Shown piece after piece: positions 43,958-56,787 of a DNA stretch of 64,000 nt. Position 1 is the first letter of the stretch; every line of letters starts with the position of its first letter. Both the position numbers and the translations under genes were made by a program. The stretch is from Chlorops oryzae. Taxonomy: Eukaryota; Arthropoda; Insecta; Diptera; Chloropidae. The notes under the pieces were generated by a model. It had not been told where the DNA came from. It made no database searches and saw only the letters and a program-made list of their open reading frames with translations. Location: positions 3,178,120-3,242,119 of the forward strand of contig CM035806.1 in assembly GCA_020466095.1 (NCBI GenBank), read 5' to 3'.

Positions 43958-44252
43958 AGTTTCGTGCGCGCGAGTTGACGCTTGTGCTTTCCCGATTTCC
44001 GTTCAATTTTCTATCCGAATTTTCCGAAACAACTGGACATGCTTCATTTGCGGTTTCGATTTTCTCCTAATTGATTAGCCCGTTATCAACGCTCTCGGCT
44101 ATCTTTAAATAAGATAAGATAAAATCGGGATATAACCGTTGAAAATTTGTTCCGTATTGCCGATTTTGCGTATTGTTTTTCTATTCAAATTACTTATGGA
44201 TGAGTTATTTTCGTCGCAGGGAAACGATAACGATTCGATACGATTTGGTTAA

Positions 44253-44365
44253 CCCTCTAGGCCCCCACCACGACGACCTCTAGACAGCCTAACTTCTCTT
44301 CACAATTACTCACATCCTTAAACAAAGTTATTCGTTTCGTTGCATAAGACAAACGGTCTGGCGGG
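44253..44365. mobile_element. piggyBac-type MITE (TTAA target), copy 3
   Basis: A 113-bp segment beginning CCCTCTAGGCC and ending CTGGCGGG lies between TTAA at 44249-44252 and TTAA at 44366-44369. It is upstream of the GPCR gene. Confidence 0.6.
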
Positions 44366-44608
44366 TTAAGCAAAGGCATGCGGCATCATGAAAGGAATTT
44401 TTAAATTTTGTTAATTTTTCGATAGGTGCCATCTTAAAAACAACTGTTTAGATACTGTCGATTTTAGAGTTTTATTTAGAATCGTCCTTGAAATATCCTT
44501 GAAAATCCTTTTTGACGTGATAACGTCTATTAAATTGATGATAGGACGCTCGAAATTAGAAAAAATGACGCCCGTGATTTCAATGTGCGTTTAACATGTT
44601 CATCGTTC

Positions 44609-45129
44609 CCCAGCGGGAAATGTCACCCTGACATCACCGGTGAAGTCAGGGTGACTTGTCACCCTGGCATGCGTGACAATTCGTAGGACGCCTAGCATGA
44701 AATTTGTACAGGAGTTGGACAGTGATTTCACCGGTGACAATGTCATGCTAGGAGGTGCGATAGCGAAAAAAGCATTTGAGAGCAGCACACATTGCTCTTT
44801 TTCTCTTTAAATGTCAATTTATAGAAACCAGTTCTTCTTTGCGCTCTCTTTGAATATTTCGAAAATTTTTCTAAATCTATTTAAAAAAATTTTTGTTCGC
44901 CTCAGCCAGGGATCGAACCCGCGATCTTCGGATTATGAGTCGAGCACTCATCATCTATGCCACTTCATGCTAACGTTCAACTGACGCTAAAACCTTATTT
45001 AAATTTCAATAGCCAATGAGATTCAAGCACATGAACAGCATCCCTCCACGATGACATGTCCTCCAAGATGTCATGCATGACAATGTCACCTGTATGTCAT
45101 CGATGACATAGAGATAATTTTCCGCTGGG
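44609..45129 (-). mobile_element. CCCAGCGG TIR element with tRNA-like module, copy 2
   Basis: Ends CCCAGCGGGAAATGTC and ATTTTCCGCTGGG; orientation is opposite to copies 1 and 3. The tRNA-like centre (minus strand, about 44899-44966) has the loop CTCATAA, as in elongator tRNA-Met, then TCCGAAGATCGCGG and a perfect B-box GGTTCGATCCC. Confidence 0.85.
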
Positions 45130-45605
45130 TCAATTTACGCGACACACAAACACACTCAAATACACAAAATTTCAAACCGGTTTTAGAGCAGAGAGTTCGA
45201 TGTCATGAGAAAGCAAATCGTCTCAATCGTCTCTCACAAGCAGACAAGGCGAAAATATGCAAACGTCCAAATACAAATGTACGTGTGGCTGGCTATGGGC
45301 GCACACACAAATTCACACATCGATCCTCCATCCGTCCATCTCCTGGTTCTCGTGCTCGCATGATCCCTTCAATGGTCCCTTTAATGGTCTTCATTCAATG
45401 TTCCTTGGTCCAATGCAGCTCCAGTTTCCATTATCCCTCTAATCCGGTCATCCTTCAGCTCCCCTTGCACCGTATTTTGACTCCTCTAGCCCAATCCCAT
45501 TAACCAAACATTTCTTTTATTTTTTAATACGCAAGTATATTTATTAACAATTCATGTAATAAATATATAATCATGTATATATTTTTATATATAGATGCAC
45601 GCATA
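45130..45605. other. No gene recognised
   Basis: Mixed-composition intergenic DNA; the short open frames near 45257-45503 have no recognisable domain. Confidence 0.4.
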
Positions 45606-45608
45606 TTA

Positions 45609-46007
45609 AAAAAGGAAATCGATCAAGCATTTTGAATAAAATAAAAAATTTGGGTGTTAATAGGACCTTTTTCATACCAAAATGGCTCTCAAAGTCAAAA
45701 AATGTTAAATTTTTTTAAAAATTTGACTTTGAAGGCTCAAATACCCTTGAAGCTGCAATAAAGTGTAAGACTATTTTATACGCCTAGAAAGGTCTGACAA
45801 TTCTCTGTCGAACTTCATTAAAATTTTTATCCTGGATACAAACGTTGAGGCGTGACAATTTTTTTTCTGAAACAACTGCAAATTTCTATCTTTCCCTTAT
45901 AACTCCTAGGGGTGCATTTTGGACCCCCCCTGCCATACGACTTTTTGTTAGTTCTGACCCCCTCTATCAGCTCCCGACCGGTTGACCATCACAAACGGAA
46001 CACCCTG
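45609..46007. mobile_element. CAGGGTGTTCCGTTTGTGA element, truncated copy
   Basis: The right end (AGCTCCCGACCGGTTGACC and then CACAAACGGAACACCCTG followed by TA) and an interior stretch with TTTTTCATACCAAAATGGC match 61081-61668. The left end is missing. Confidence 0.75.
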
Positions 46008-46414
46008 TATATGTATCTCATATTCTATGTAAACAAAATAGGTAGCTAATATATCCGCTATTATATCCATAATAAAGTGGTTCCTGCAGACCCTTTTTGG
46101 GGTTCCCCGATTTAATCGAAGCAAAAAATAAAGTTAAACTGTATTTAAGGATGCGAGAGATTGTGAAGAGAAATAAGGCCGTCTAGAGGCGGTCTTGGAG
46201 CCTAGAGGGTAAATTTTAAGCAATGAAATGCAAGCAATGAAGCAAAGAGGCGCGCTCGAAAATATCGCTTCTGTGGAAAAAGAAAAAGTTCGTTTTGCAG
46301 TCTCCAGATTGATGTTTGGAAAATGATCCGTCAATGAAGCAGGAAAAGAATCCTCTTAGCATCCTATACATATAAAGTAAAACCAAAATTGCTTACTCCT
46401 TTATGCTATCCTAA

Positions 46415-46900
46415 CCCTGTAGAAAGCTGTTAAGCAATTTGCCTAATGGAACTAGTACTTTTACCAGTACTAAAAGAACTAGTGCAATGTTTGGGTGAGT
46501 TTGCACCATAACTATACTAGTGATCAGTGGAATAATTGCATTCACTCATTGAGGCGTTATAAATTGATAATAAATACACAACCGAATGGTTTTCTTTTAT
46601 TATAATAAAATTTTGTAATTATAAATATTTATTTCCATTTTGTATTGAAAAAAATCCACGATTCTGTAAACTTTTTCCCGTAAACATCACTAGTATTTAA
46701 CTGGTGCAAATTTACCCAATTGGATCTAAAAGTACTAGAATAACTCTGGTGCATACTGTAGGTACTAGTGCTTTCCTGTACAGATGTTATACTGATTTTC
46801 GACAGAATTTTATAAGGGCAGGGGTATAGAAAAGAACTAGTACTGGTGGCTTTTGCACTAGTAAAGTACTAGTACGACACTAGGTAAAATTCCTACAGGG
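46415..46900. mobile_element. ACTAGT-rich hAT-like MITE
   Basis: Ends CCCTGTAG and CTACAGGG are inverted, and the arms contain many copies of GTACTAGTAC or ACTAGTGC. It is 486 bp with no coding sequence. No exact target duplication could be seen. Confidence 0.65.
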
Positions 46901-46904
46901 ATGT

Positions 46905-48705
46905 TACTTAGTGTAGAAAGAGTGCTTCCGATATGCCTTTTCACTGGTACCGTATTTATGGGTGTTCAAAATTTTTCGGCAACATTGTACGAAACGTCAA
47001 TATGTCATTTGTGAATCGTAAAACTTTGTAAGCATTCAAAAGAGTGCGAAAACTGTCAGAATCTTCAGAGGAAAACATTAGGTACATACCTGAAATGTGC
47101 CCCTGTAAGTATGCAGGGAATAATATCTCGCGATGATGGTGATATGTGCGATTTGTGAGTCATAAACATTCTCACAAGCACTCGGCACACTCACTATTGA
47201 CAAAAGAAGCAAGAGAATACCGAAAAGATTTTCACAACCAACATTTTCAAATTTGTTGTGGGAATTTCCGTATAGCCCAAGACGCGCACAAAGGTACATA
47301 TTCGTAGAGTGTGCGATGTTTCAGCAAACACAATCATAAAGTGGGGAGTTTGGGCCGGTGGTGTGTGCAGCGTGTCAAACTCTACAAAATATACTTTTGA
47401 AAGCTTTATTGGTCCCTTCATTGTTGCATTTAATAGTGTGGGAAATGTTTAATTTTCCGACGATTTATGGGTTATATGCTTTAAGGAGAGCACCACCAAA
47501 AGAGAATACGAGCACTTTTAACTCAATAGTTGAGTTTCCAAAAAAAAGGGTCCTCTCAAGGCAACTTTCAGTCCATTAGAACTAAGATTAAGATCATAAA
47601 ACCTTTGGCCAAACATTTTCATAAAGACCAGCTAATTTTCATTCATACGCGAATGAGTTTCCGGCCTCCATGAGTATTTCGGGTCATTAATCAATGCTGA
47701 AAGCTTGTTGTAAATATGCTCTTAAATAATAAAAATTTACCCCACATAATAATCGACTGGTCTAAGCAAATAATAGCATTACGATTTATTGATGTTGTAC
47801 GTAAACAGGACTCTTAAACGTGGCGAATGTGGCTCGCTCGCGTATAAACAAACAAAACACGATGTCGAGAGACAGTATGCCGGGAGACATGACTAATGAA
47901 TATTGTTCGCAAAAAAAAAAAAAAAAAATTAAATAAAATAAAAAAAAAAACTTAATGAAAAAAGGAAAAGAAAATAAGCTGTTATTTGGAAGAAAAAATT
48001 TAGAGCGAGATAGTCCTGAAAAATGATGCTGTATACGTTTGAGTTTATTAAGTCGTTTCTGTCTCCTGGCGAATTCGAACCAAAATGAACTCATTTGCTG
48101 GATCAAGATACAACGAGTATTTGTTGTTTCTTTTTTCTTTTTACCTTGATAGAAGATCTCAGGGATATGTGATAGTGTGAGATAGGCAATTTTTTTTGTA
48201 TTGACACATTTACAATTGATAAGCTTTCAATTCTGCTTCTGTTTTCTCTTTCTAATCTTGATAATTTTCTTCTTCTTGCGGCTCCTTACACTTCTCATGA
48301 TTTGACTGCTACTTCTTTTTACACTTCGTCTTACTCCTCTCTTTCGTACTCGTTCCTTTTTTTCTCTTCTTCGTCTTTTTATTTCTTTTTCTTTCTTTTA
48401 AGGATCTCGTCCCCATAGGCAGTGCCGTGTAATTAATTGAATTCGTTCCTTGAAGCTATGACCCAAAATCTTTGTCACTTTTGCAATTGAGCACGTTTAT
48501 TCTTGAAAACATTTATTGAGTGCTCTATTTTAAAGCAATGAGAGCGTGCCTCCCCCCGTCGGCTTTTAGGGTTCGTCCGATTTATTGGGTCCTATTCAAG
48601 CTTATCCATTGACAGGGTAATGCCACTTGAAGTCTGGGCAAAACTAAATTTTTCACAATTATCTGAAAGGTTTTGTCTGTTCGTAATTATAATTGTTGGC
48701 ATTGG
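46905..48705. other. No gene recognised
   Basis: Intergenic DNA of mixed composition. Open frames at 47078-47579 on both strands and at 47786-48106 show no domain. A pyrimidine-rich stretch with TTCTTCTTC and TTTCTTTTT words covers 48235-48400. Confidence 0.4.
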
Positions 48706-48712
48706 TCCTTGA

Positions 48713-48953
48713 TACACTCAAAAAAATTTCTCAAGAACTTTACATTGTTGAGACAATGTTTGGAAAAAGTTGTTGCATCAAGAATTAATTCTCAGGGCAA
48801 CAATTTTTGTGGTCATGCGAAAAATATTTTTTGTTGTTCTAAGAACTTTCATTGTTTTTGGAACAATTTAAATTGTGGGGAACGATTTAACCAACAAAAT
48901 TGTTGGGCTAAAGTATAAAATTGTTCTCATTACATTTTATTTTTTTGAGTGTA
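48713..48953. mobile_element. MITE CACTCAAAAAAAT with TA target
   Basis: TACACTCAAAAAAAT and its inverse ATTTTTTTGAGTGTA bound 240 bp rich in TTGTT and AACAA words. If TA is the duplicated target, this is a Tc1/mariner-type MITE. Confidence 0.7.
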
Positions 48954-49365
48954 AATTCATATGTAGGTAAGTACCTACATAAGATGTTTATTTAGATTGT
49001 GAAATGTTTGAACTCCAATTGGATCTGATTGAAGCCTATATATTGGTAAGGAAATTGATTCAAAACACATTTGATTTTTTGAAGAGTTTTTTTTTTTTTA
49101 TTGGTTTTAAGAATTATTTCTTTGCATGCGTAGACGTGTATTTTTTTATATATTATGAATTTTTTTTTTATTGTAAAGATAGGTGTTTTTTTTTTTTTTT
49201 TTGTGAGTACATTCATCATTTTTGAGATAACTTTTCTAGTATATGCTTTGGTTTTTAATGCAATAAAGAATTTTATTTAATTTTATTTAAACGCCAATTT
49301 GGCTGTTCAGTTTGAAAGGATCTCATGCCTCAAAGTAGGCTTAGAGTATCTCTCAGTTGAATAAG

Positions 49366-49820
49366 TTTGTATATATGTATGTATGTATGTATGCATGTGA
49401 TGTATGTATGTATGTATGTATGTATGTATGCATGTATGTATGATATGTATGTATGTATTGTATGTAATGATGTATGTATTGTATGTATTGTATGATTGTA
49501 ATGTATGTTGTATGTATGTATGTATGTATGTATTTGTATGTATGTATGTATTATGTATGTATTGTATGTATCTATGTGATTTATGTAATGTATGTATGTA
49601 TGTATGTATGTAGTATGTATTATTGTATGTATGTATATATGTAAGTTGTATTTTATGTATTAATGTATGTATGTAATGTATTTTATGAATTTGTATGGAT
49701 GTATGCACGTTTGCTTGAATTTGTATTAGTATGTATGTATAAGTATGTATGTACAATGTGTTTGTACATATTTATGTATAGATACGATTGTATTGCATTG
49801 TATGTATGTATATATGTAAG
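49366..49820. repeat. ATGT microsatellite
   Basis: About 450 bp of TATG repeats with interruptions. The long open frames on both strands (alternating His/Thr/Tyr/Ile or Met/Tyr/Val/Cys) are artefacts. Confidence 0.95.
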
Positions 49821-49829
49821 TTTTTTCTT

Positions 49830-50690
49830 AAATTCTCTAAAGAACATTTTCTAAAGATTTTTGTATCAGATTTGATCGTCCTTGCACCATTGTAGTTGTG
49901 CAATTATTTATAGATCTCAATAAGTATGTTTCTATTTTTTTTTTTTTTTTTACTCCATTTTAATTCAATAATTTATTGATTAATTTTTTGTTTTTATATT
50001 TAAACACGACGTCGAACATCAAAAATGTTAATATTTATTTTTCAAATATTTTTTGTTATTTTTAAATCCAAAAGGGGAGCTTCAAGTAAATATTTTGAAG
50101 GGAGTATATATCTTTTTAGTTTATTTTCAATTAATACGCACTAATATTAAACAAATAAAGTAATGTTTTTTTTTTCTTCTTTATCTTTTTGTTAAATTCA
50201 TATAAATAAAGTTTTAAAAAATACACATTCGAAAGGCGTTATTTTAAATGAAAAAATAAATCGAATCGAATCGAATCGAGATAAACCACGTTAACATGTC
50301 TTTTTTTTTTTGTTTTTTGTTTAAATATTTAAACATTGTTTTGTAGTTTGCTACCTTCTTGTGTTAAAGTTTATATAGACCAGACTTTAATATAGTACTT
50401 TGCTTATCGAGCTAAAAAGATAAATAGACGTTAATACATTTATATACTTATGAATGTATACATATAATGCGAATGTTAGTACATTTCAAATCGAGTTAAA
50501 TACGCTCCTTAAAGCCTCCATTACTTATTTTTATTTATGTATTTATTTTTCTTAAAGACTATAGTTTAAGTTGTTAGACGAACTTTTCTCAAAATTTGCT
50601 ATATATTTAATTTAAGTTGAACTTTTGTTTTTGGTTATTTGTTTTTTGTTTTTGTTTTGTAGTTGTTTTTGTTTTTGTTTCCTTTCTAGT
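49830..50690. other. No gene recognised
   Basis: T-rich AT DNA with many T runs and a short CGAAT repeat at about 50260-50280. Confidence 0.4.
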
Positions 50691-50697
50691 TCATACA

Positions 50698-51013
50698 CAT
50701 CGTCCCCTCAGAAAACGACTGTCGTATGTCCCATAAGAAATACATGCGACATACCATGATACAAGAAAACAAGATAGCGCCACTTGAGAGAGGAAACGTC
50801 ACAAACTCAAATCCGATTCGTTGTTGTTGTTTCCCATGTTAAACCGGTTTTTTACATTTTTGAATAGAATGGGCAAAACAATTTCTCGCTCAGTGACGTC
50901 ACAAACTCAATTTTCGGCTCTCAGAGAGAGCCTCGAAATAGCGGTACTGAAGTGGCGCTATCTTGTTTTCTTGTATCATGCGACATACGAGAGTCGTTTT
51001 TTGAGGGGACGAT
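50698..51013. mobile_element. Hairpin MITE ATCGTCCCCTCA, interrupted
   Basis: ATCGTCCCCTCA with AAAACGAC and GTCGTATGTC pairs with the right end GACATACGAGAGTCG and TTGAGGGGACGAT. Without the inner element (50755-50980 plus one target copy) it would be about 82 bp. Confidence 0.75.
50755..50980. mobile_element. hAT-type MITE CATGATACAAG, copy 2 (nested)
   Basis: Same element as 38167-38399, same orientation, with the exact 8-bp duplication CGACATAC (50747-50754, 50981-50988). The target was the hairpin MITE at 50698-51013. Confidence 0.93.
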
Positions 51014-51019
51014 ATGCGT

Positions 51020-52350
51020 GCGTGAACATGAAATGTGTGTTTGAGAGTTTTTTTTTTTTTTTTACTCATTCTCTAACAATAAAGTGTACTCGATTACGAT
51101 AATATTTCGAACGATTTAATTGTACGGAAGATATTAATTAATAGTTAAAATCTATATAATTATATATTGCATATAGCTTAAATGCTTTAATGCTTTTATC
51201 TCTTTTTAATTTTAAAAGGTACGAATTCTCTTTGACGTTTCTTGCGAAATACACAATGCTTAAAGTTGATAATTAATTTAAAAATTAAACTAATCGATTT
51301 TCTTATATATATTAACCGTAATTATCAAGCATAGTTTATTTTTAAAATTTAATTTTTTTATTTATTTATTTTTTTTTTTTTTTTTTTGTTATGTTTAGCA
51401 TTAGTATTTTTTAGTAGCTTTGCTCTACAGCCTAGATGAGAGTCGAGTTAAATACAGTTTAATTATATATATATGTGTTTTTGTATATATATGTGTGTAT
51501 AATTTTTTAAAAATTTCTTTTCAAATCGAACGCATGAATTCTTGGTCAAAATGTATTTTGAAACTAAACCTATAAAACATGCGTTTTTCGATACCTATGG
51601 ATGTATAATTTTTATCAATTCTCTTTTTTCTTGTTTTGTTTTGCTCGTTTTATTAAATCATAAAAAAATATATTCATAAAATCGAACGCATTTCAACGAA
51701 GTTTTTGAACGTGTCGAAAACTTTCACCAGAAAAAGTGCCTAATTCCCTAAGATGATTCGAAATTTAAGTGATCAAATTTTTAACAATTCAAAAGCATAA
51801 TCGACCATTTTTTTTGGTTCTTAGTTTGTTTGTTTGTTTGTGGTTGTGGCTTGCAATCAATGTAAGTGAATTGCGATCTCAATTATTTTTACTTCAATTT
51901 ACTATGCATACCTCAGGTTGCTGTTGTTGTTGTTGTTGATGCTGTTTCTCCAAGTATTGATAAAATTTGTTTCACTCCGGACAAACAACTTGTTGTCAAT
52001 ATTAGAGCAATGCTGTCAAAATTGTTGCTGGGTAATCAGAAAATTCCTTTCCAAACTGCAGTCAGATGACCTTTACTGCCAAAGGGGAAGCGATGTATAA
52101 CCGTGAGGCTTATTTGGCCTCGAATATTTTGGTGCAAATTACCTTGGGCGTTGGTGGAAATAAGTGAAATAATTTTTCAAAAACTTTTCGAAATAAGAAA
52201 CTGCATTTGGGATCCCACGTGTATATCTTGAATATTATTTTTTCCTAATGAACTTTCAAAATGTTGAAGGATTTTTTTTTTTTTTTTGCAAGGACTGTTT
52301 GTTTTTTCATACTTCTACTGTACATACTCACACTACTATGTGTTGAGGGT
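51020..52350. other. No gene recognised; a short coding-like patch
   Basis: AT-rich DNA. Between about 51918 and 52165 the plus strand has coding-like text in two frames (SPSIDKICFTPDKQLVVNIR, then +1 MTFTAKGEAMYNREAYLASN) but it is short, frame-shifted and unrecognised. Confidence 0.3.
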
Positions 52351-52352
52351 AT

Positions 52353-52987
52353 CCCAGCGGAAAATTGTCTCCTGCATGACAATGTCATCAGTGATGTCAT
52401 CGATGACATATATGTGACATTGTCATGCATGACACTTTCGGGGACATGTCATCGTGGAGGGACGCAGTTCAGCGGAAAATTATCTCCTGCATGACAATGT
52501 CATCAGTGATGTCATCGATGACATATAGGTGACATTGTCATGCATGACACTTTGGGGGTTATATCAGGTTTTAGCGTCAGTTGAACGTTAGCATGAAATG
52601 GCGTAGATGATGAGTGTTCGACTCAGAATCCGAAGATCGCGGGTTCGATCCCTGGTAGAGGCGAACAAAATTTGTTAAAAATAGATTTTTAAACATTTTC
52701 GAAACATTCAAAGAGAGGATAAAGAAGAGAGTTATCAAAACTGGTTTCTATAAATTAACATTTAGAGAGAAAAGAGGGAATGTGCTGCTCTCAAATGCTT
52801 TTTTCGCCATCGCATCCCCTAGCATGACCATTGACATTTTCTAATCTTCCGGTGATAATGTCACCGCTGAAGTCCCAGTCAGCTCCTGTGTAAATGTCAT
52901 ACAAAGTGTCACCGGAAATAGCATGCATTCCGGCTCCGAAGTCACTAGGACATCATCGGGGATGTCCGCGGGACATTTCCCGCTGGG
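52353..52987 (+). mobile_element. CCCAGCGG TIR element with tRNA-like module, copy 3
   Basis: Ends CCCAGCGGAAAATTGTCTCC and ATTTCCCGCTGGG. The left terminal ~115 bp is present twice in tandem (restart at about 52470), and the tRNA-like centre is at about 52598-52665 with B-box GGTTCGATCCC. Otherwise close to copy 1. Confidence 0.85.
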
Positions 52988-53214
52988 ATATTTCGTTTGT
53001 GCGTGCGTAAGGGAACGTCCGGAGAAAGAGATTTATCTCACGAAATTCATCAATGTTGCTACGAGATTCAATTTGTCGTCTCTTCTCTTGTCGTCTGTAC
53101 ACACCCAGGCGGAACTGTGTACAGGAAGTGCCCGATCACTACCATAGCACCAAGTAGGATGTGCAAAACACTATGCTGATATACAACTAGGGAAGGAGGG
53201 AAGGAGAGCTAGAT

Positions 53215-53350
53215 TAGGTTAGGTTAGGGTGACATACAATTAGGCCTCACATGGGCCCGGTTGTGATGCCACGAAAAATGGTTAACCAAAGAAGAAACAG
53301 AAAAACTAAAGAAACATTTACGACCTCAGAGCTCTCTCAGGCCTCGCGCT
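53215..53350 (-). repeat. tRNA-derived SINE with LINE-type tail, copy 2 (partial)
   Basis: On the minus strand: a tail ending CACCCTAACCTAACC, the GTGGCATCACAACCGGGCCC segment shared with the LINE relics, and a decayed tRNA part (GACCTCAGAGCTCTCTCAGG in plus orientation). Confidence 0.6.
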
Positions 53351-53359
53351 TTGTTAATT

Positions 53360-53834
53360 GGCATCTCCAGCTAACTTTTTAGTTAATTTCGAAATTTTGT
53401 TGAAAAAAAAAAACCAAAAATTGATTGGGGCAAAAGGCGAATTAATTATTCTATAAACCTCAAGTTCATTTATTCCTTTATTTCCTTAAAAAAAAATGTT
53501 TGGTTCCTATTAATTGAGTGGGCATGGTGCCGTGGGCCGGCGCAGGTTTTTATGCATATATTTATTGTATCGCCTTGACGATTCCTTTACATTGATTCTC
53601 ACTCACTCCACAAAGGTCGAAAGTGTTCTTTTTTGTTGTTTTTGTTATTTTTCAATTTTTCTTTATTAATTTCCTTTTTATTTTTCCTTCAAAATTTTAT
53701 AAGAAGTAAGCAAAAACGACTTTTAATGACTGTTTTTTTCCTAAGGATTGTCATATATATATTTTTTTTTTTTCATATCTTAAGAGCCTATTCTTTTTTT
53801 TTGTTTTCAAATATTGCCACAAAAGTATGTTTAT

Positions 53835-53874
<40 letters not shown>

Positions 53875-54160
53875 ATATATGTATAATATCTAGGGCAATA
53901 GAAAATATTAAAATTCAACACCTGGATGTATGCTTTAATTAATTATTTTATATTTATATAATTTTAAGACATTTCCAATGGTCCATAATAGCGGCTATAA
54001 AGATGATCTACACAACTTGTGAAACCATTGCGCAGGATCTTCTTAAATAGGGGGGAAAAAAAATTCATCGAACCAACAGATTTCTGTCTTTTCGAAATAT
54101 TTATACGCATACTTTTAGGCGCTGAAGTTCAATATTTTCTGTTGCCCGAATAATAATATC
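53360..54160. other. No gene recognised
   Basis: AT-rich DNA with a GT microsatellite at 53838-53871 (about 17 units). Confidence 0.5.
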
Positions 54161-54391
54161 CAGGGCTCGGATTTTGTTGACTTTTATAAATATGAAGCAT
54201 ACTTTATGGAGTGAAATGTTTGTTCAACTCATTCAAATCGATTTTAAACTTCAATATGGAATTTTTTTGAAGTTAGAAAACCGTTTTGAAGATGCAGTTT
54301 CGCTTAATTTGTTCACAAAATGTTTGAAAGAAAAAATTTTGCTCCATAAAGTATGCTTTAAATTTTTAAATGCAACAAAATCCGAGCCCTG
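54161..54391. mobile_element. hAT MITE CAGGGCTCGGATTTTG, copy 2
   Basis: Ends CAGGGCTCGGATTTTGTTGA and inverse; interior like 42198-42439. The flanks are AT-rich and only roughly repeat (ATAATATC / ATAATAAT). Confidence 0.85.
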
Positions 54392-54904
54392 ATAATAATA
54401 TGAAAATAGAATTATTTCGAAATACTTTTATTTTCGCGTAAGTTTTCCGACTTGTGAATGAATATACGAAATGTTTGAAAGTATTATAAGATGCGAAAGC
54501 AGGTGTTAGGGAAAAATTATGTAGCATGCGATTTCTTGAGATTACATTTTACTTTAATTAAATTTTTTAAATATTTTATTTAATTTTTGTTCTAATTAAC
54601 CTTAATTTTATTGCGAATATTTTGAAGCAAAAGATCATTCTGCTTATCTGTGTTTATTAATACGAGAAATCGAATCGTATTGATTTAGAAAAATTGGATT
54701 TTTGTATTAAGTGTTTTTTTTTTTATTTTCTTTTCAAAGGTTTTCACGGTTTCCCATTCAATTTTCATTAAACATTGAGCTCGATTGTAGAATGTAGGGG
54801 CGAACATTACAATCGAAGCATGTTTAATCTGAGCAATTCACAAAGGAAAAATTTATTCCTTTTTTAGGGATTTTTTTTTTTTTTTAAATGAACATGTGTA
54901 CTCA

Positions 54905-55023
54905 ACATGTTCTATATTTCTCTCTCTACCTCTCTCTCTCTCTCTCTCTCTCTCTACTCTCTCTCTCTCTCTCTACCTCTCTCTCTCGCTCTTTCTCTAT
55001 CTCTCTTTCTCTTTCTCTTTCTC
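54905..55023. repeat. CT microsatellite
   Basis: About 120 bp of CT repeats with interruptions. Confidence 0.95.
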
Positions 55024-55671
55024 CATGAAAGTGTTTAAAGTTCTATGGAAAGTAATAATGACAGCTGATCGAAATGGAAACTATTGATATGGGGATCAAA
55101 CGATTGACTATGACAGAATATATGAGGATATTGCGAAATTGCATGCGAATCGTCGAAAGTTGTTTTCAAAAGTTATTTATTTAAAAGCATACACTACAAA
55201 TTATACCTTCAATTATAGTTTTGAATTGATGGTGAATATCAAAGAATATCGTTTTGTAAGAGATGAATTTTTAAATATTTATGGAAAAGTTTTCATGTGC
55301 AATAGTAGAATAAAGGAAAAGTTTCAGAAGTTTGTTGACTCGAAACACAGACAGACAGACAGACAGACATTGCAGCAAGTTAAAGTACAAAATTCGACAA
55401 AAAAAAACTTCGAGAAGCATGTCTTTATGCAGCGAGAAGGAATGTTCGAAGTCAACAGTTAGAAAATGCGAGTTGAAAAAAGATTCTTCGTGTGTAGATA
55501 TTTTTTATTTTTTTTTTTGTTCTTTTTTGTAACTACTTAAAATCAATTTCCATAAAGTATGTATGCAATATGCAATTTTTGTACATAGAAAGGAATAATT
55601 TAATGTAAAATTATTTAACTAAGCGCCTAAAAGTATGCAAATTTTTTGAGTCAATTTGCGTTGGTTCGTGA

Positions 55672-55855
55672 CACTGCCACCATGAAGGCGGACGCACTTG
55701 GGCCTCACTTAGGGCCCGTTGTGATGCCACGCATAATGGGAAACCAAAGCAAAAACAGAAACTGAAAAAGCGACCTCAGCTGGGAGTCGAACCCAGAGGA
55801 GCCTCTCGCATCGGAAATAGGCATATCGCCACGGAGGCACTCTTGCAATTTTAAT
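55672..55855 (-). repeat. tRNA-derived SINE with LINE-type tail, copy 3
   Basis: On the minus strand: a tRNA-like head with GTGCCTCCGTGGCGATATG and B-box GGGTTCGACTCCC, then a body and a tail that includes GTGGCATCACAACGGGCCC, as in copies 1 and 2. Confidence 0.7.
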
Positions 55856-55889
55856 GGAATTTTTTCGCGGAATTATTAAGACATTTATG

Positions 55890-56146
55890 ATCACGGCTCG
55901 GGGTTTTATTGACTTTTAGCGGATTTTGTTGAATTTTATAAATTTAAAGCATACTTTATGGTGTAAAAATTTTTTGTTTAACTTACATAAAAAGATTCAA
56001 CTCGATTTTTCACTTCAATATGCATTTTTTTGAAGTTCGAAAACCGGTTTGAAGTCCAACTTCGCCTAAATTATTCGCAAAATGTTATATTTCCCCCATA
56101 AAGTATGCTTTAAATTTTTTTTTAAGTTCAACAAAAGCCGAGCCCT
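55890..56146. mobile_element. hAT MITE CAGGGCTCGGATTTTG, copy 3 (left end damaged)
   Basis: The right end CCGAGCCCTG and the inner AAAGCATACTTTATGG / CCATAAAGTATGCTTT arms match the family; the left end is eroded and has a short insertion. Confidence 0.75.
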
Positions 56147-56787
56147 GTTTATTGATCTTTAGTGGAGTTCTAGGGCAGAAAATTTAGGTTAGGGAAATTT
56201 TCAAGGGACCAAGTTTTTGTTTTTAGAATATCTTAAAATTACATTTTAAGGAATTTTGGCCTTGTATAGCGGGATATTCCGCAAAAAAAAAAATAAAAAA
56301 AAAAAAATTGCCAACAGTGCACGGAGGCCGACCTCGGCTCGACTGCATAAAAATAAATATTTTTAAATAAGTATAAAAATGCATACCTTTAGGCGCTACT
56401 TACTAAATTTTCTATTGCCCTGCTGCAAATTAAACAATTTCAATTCAGAAATCATAATATCAAAAGGCGAAAACAAAGAAACCGAACTTTAATTCTACAC
56501 TAAAAAGCTATGTTCGATAAAATAAAAGTAGCTTTATTGCTTCGATGAGACACGACCTCTACATTATTGAACATAGCTGTGATGAGCTATTGTACTGAGC
56601 AGACAGGATATTTTAGTAATAGATTCGTTTAAATTCGAATTCGAATGTGAAAGATAACCGGTCGAAAAATGGTTTTTGTAACGATCTTAATCTATGAAAT
56701 GAGAAAAAATTTCTTGAAAAAATCTGATTGAATGAAACGCACATAAATATGCACATATATATGTATGTATATGTATATATTTTTATA

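Noticed and set aside
49307..49756. 149-aa open frame on the minus strand
   Set aside because: Translation of the ATGT microsatellite with alternating Tyr/Ile/His/Thr.
51866..52165. Possible exon with coding-like text after a CAG acceptor
   Set aside because: The text is split over two frames, includes a GTT run giving poly-Val, has no partner exon and no recognised domain.
55139..55462. 107-aa open frame with Lys/Tyr-rich text
   Set aside because: Low-complexity AT-rich sequence with a CAGA repeat near 55350; starts with a non-ATG codon and has no domain.
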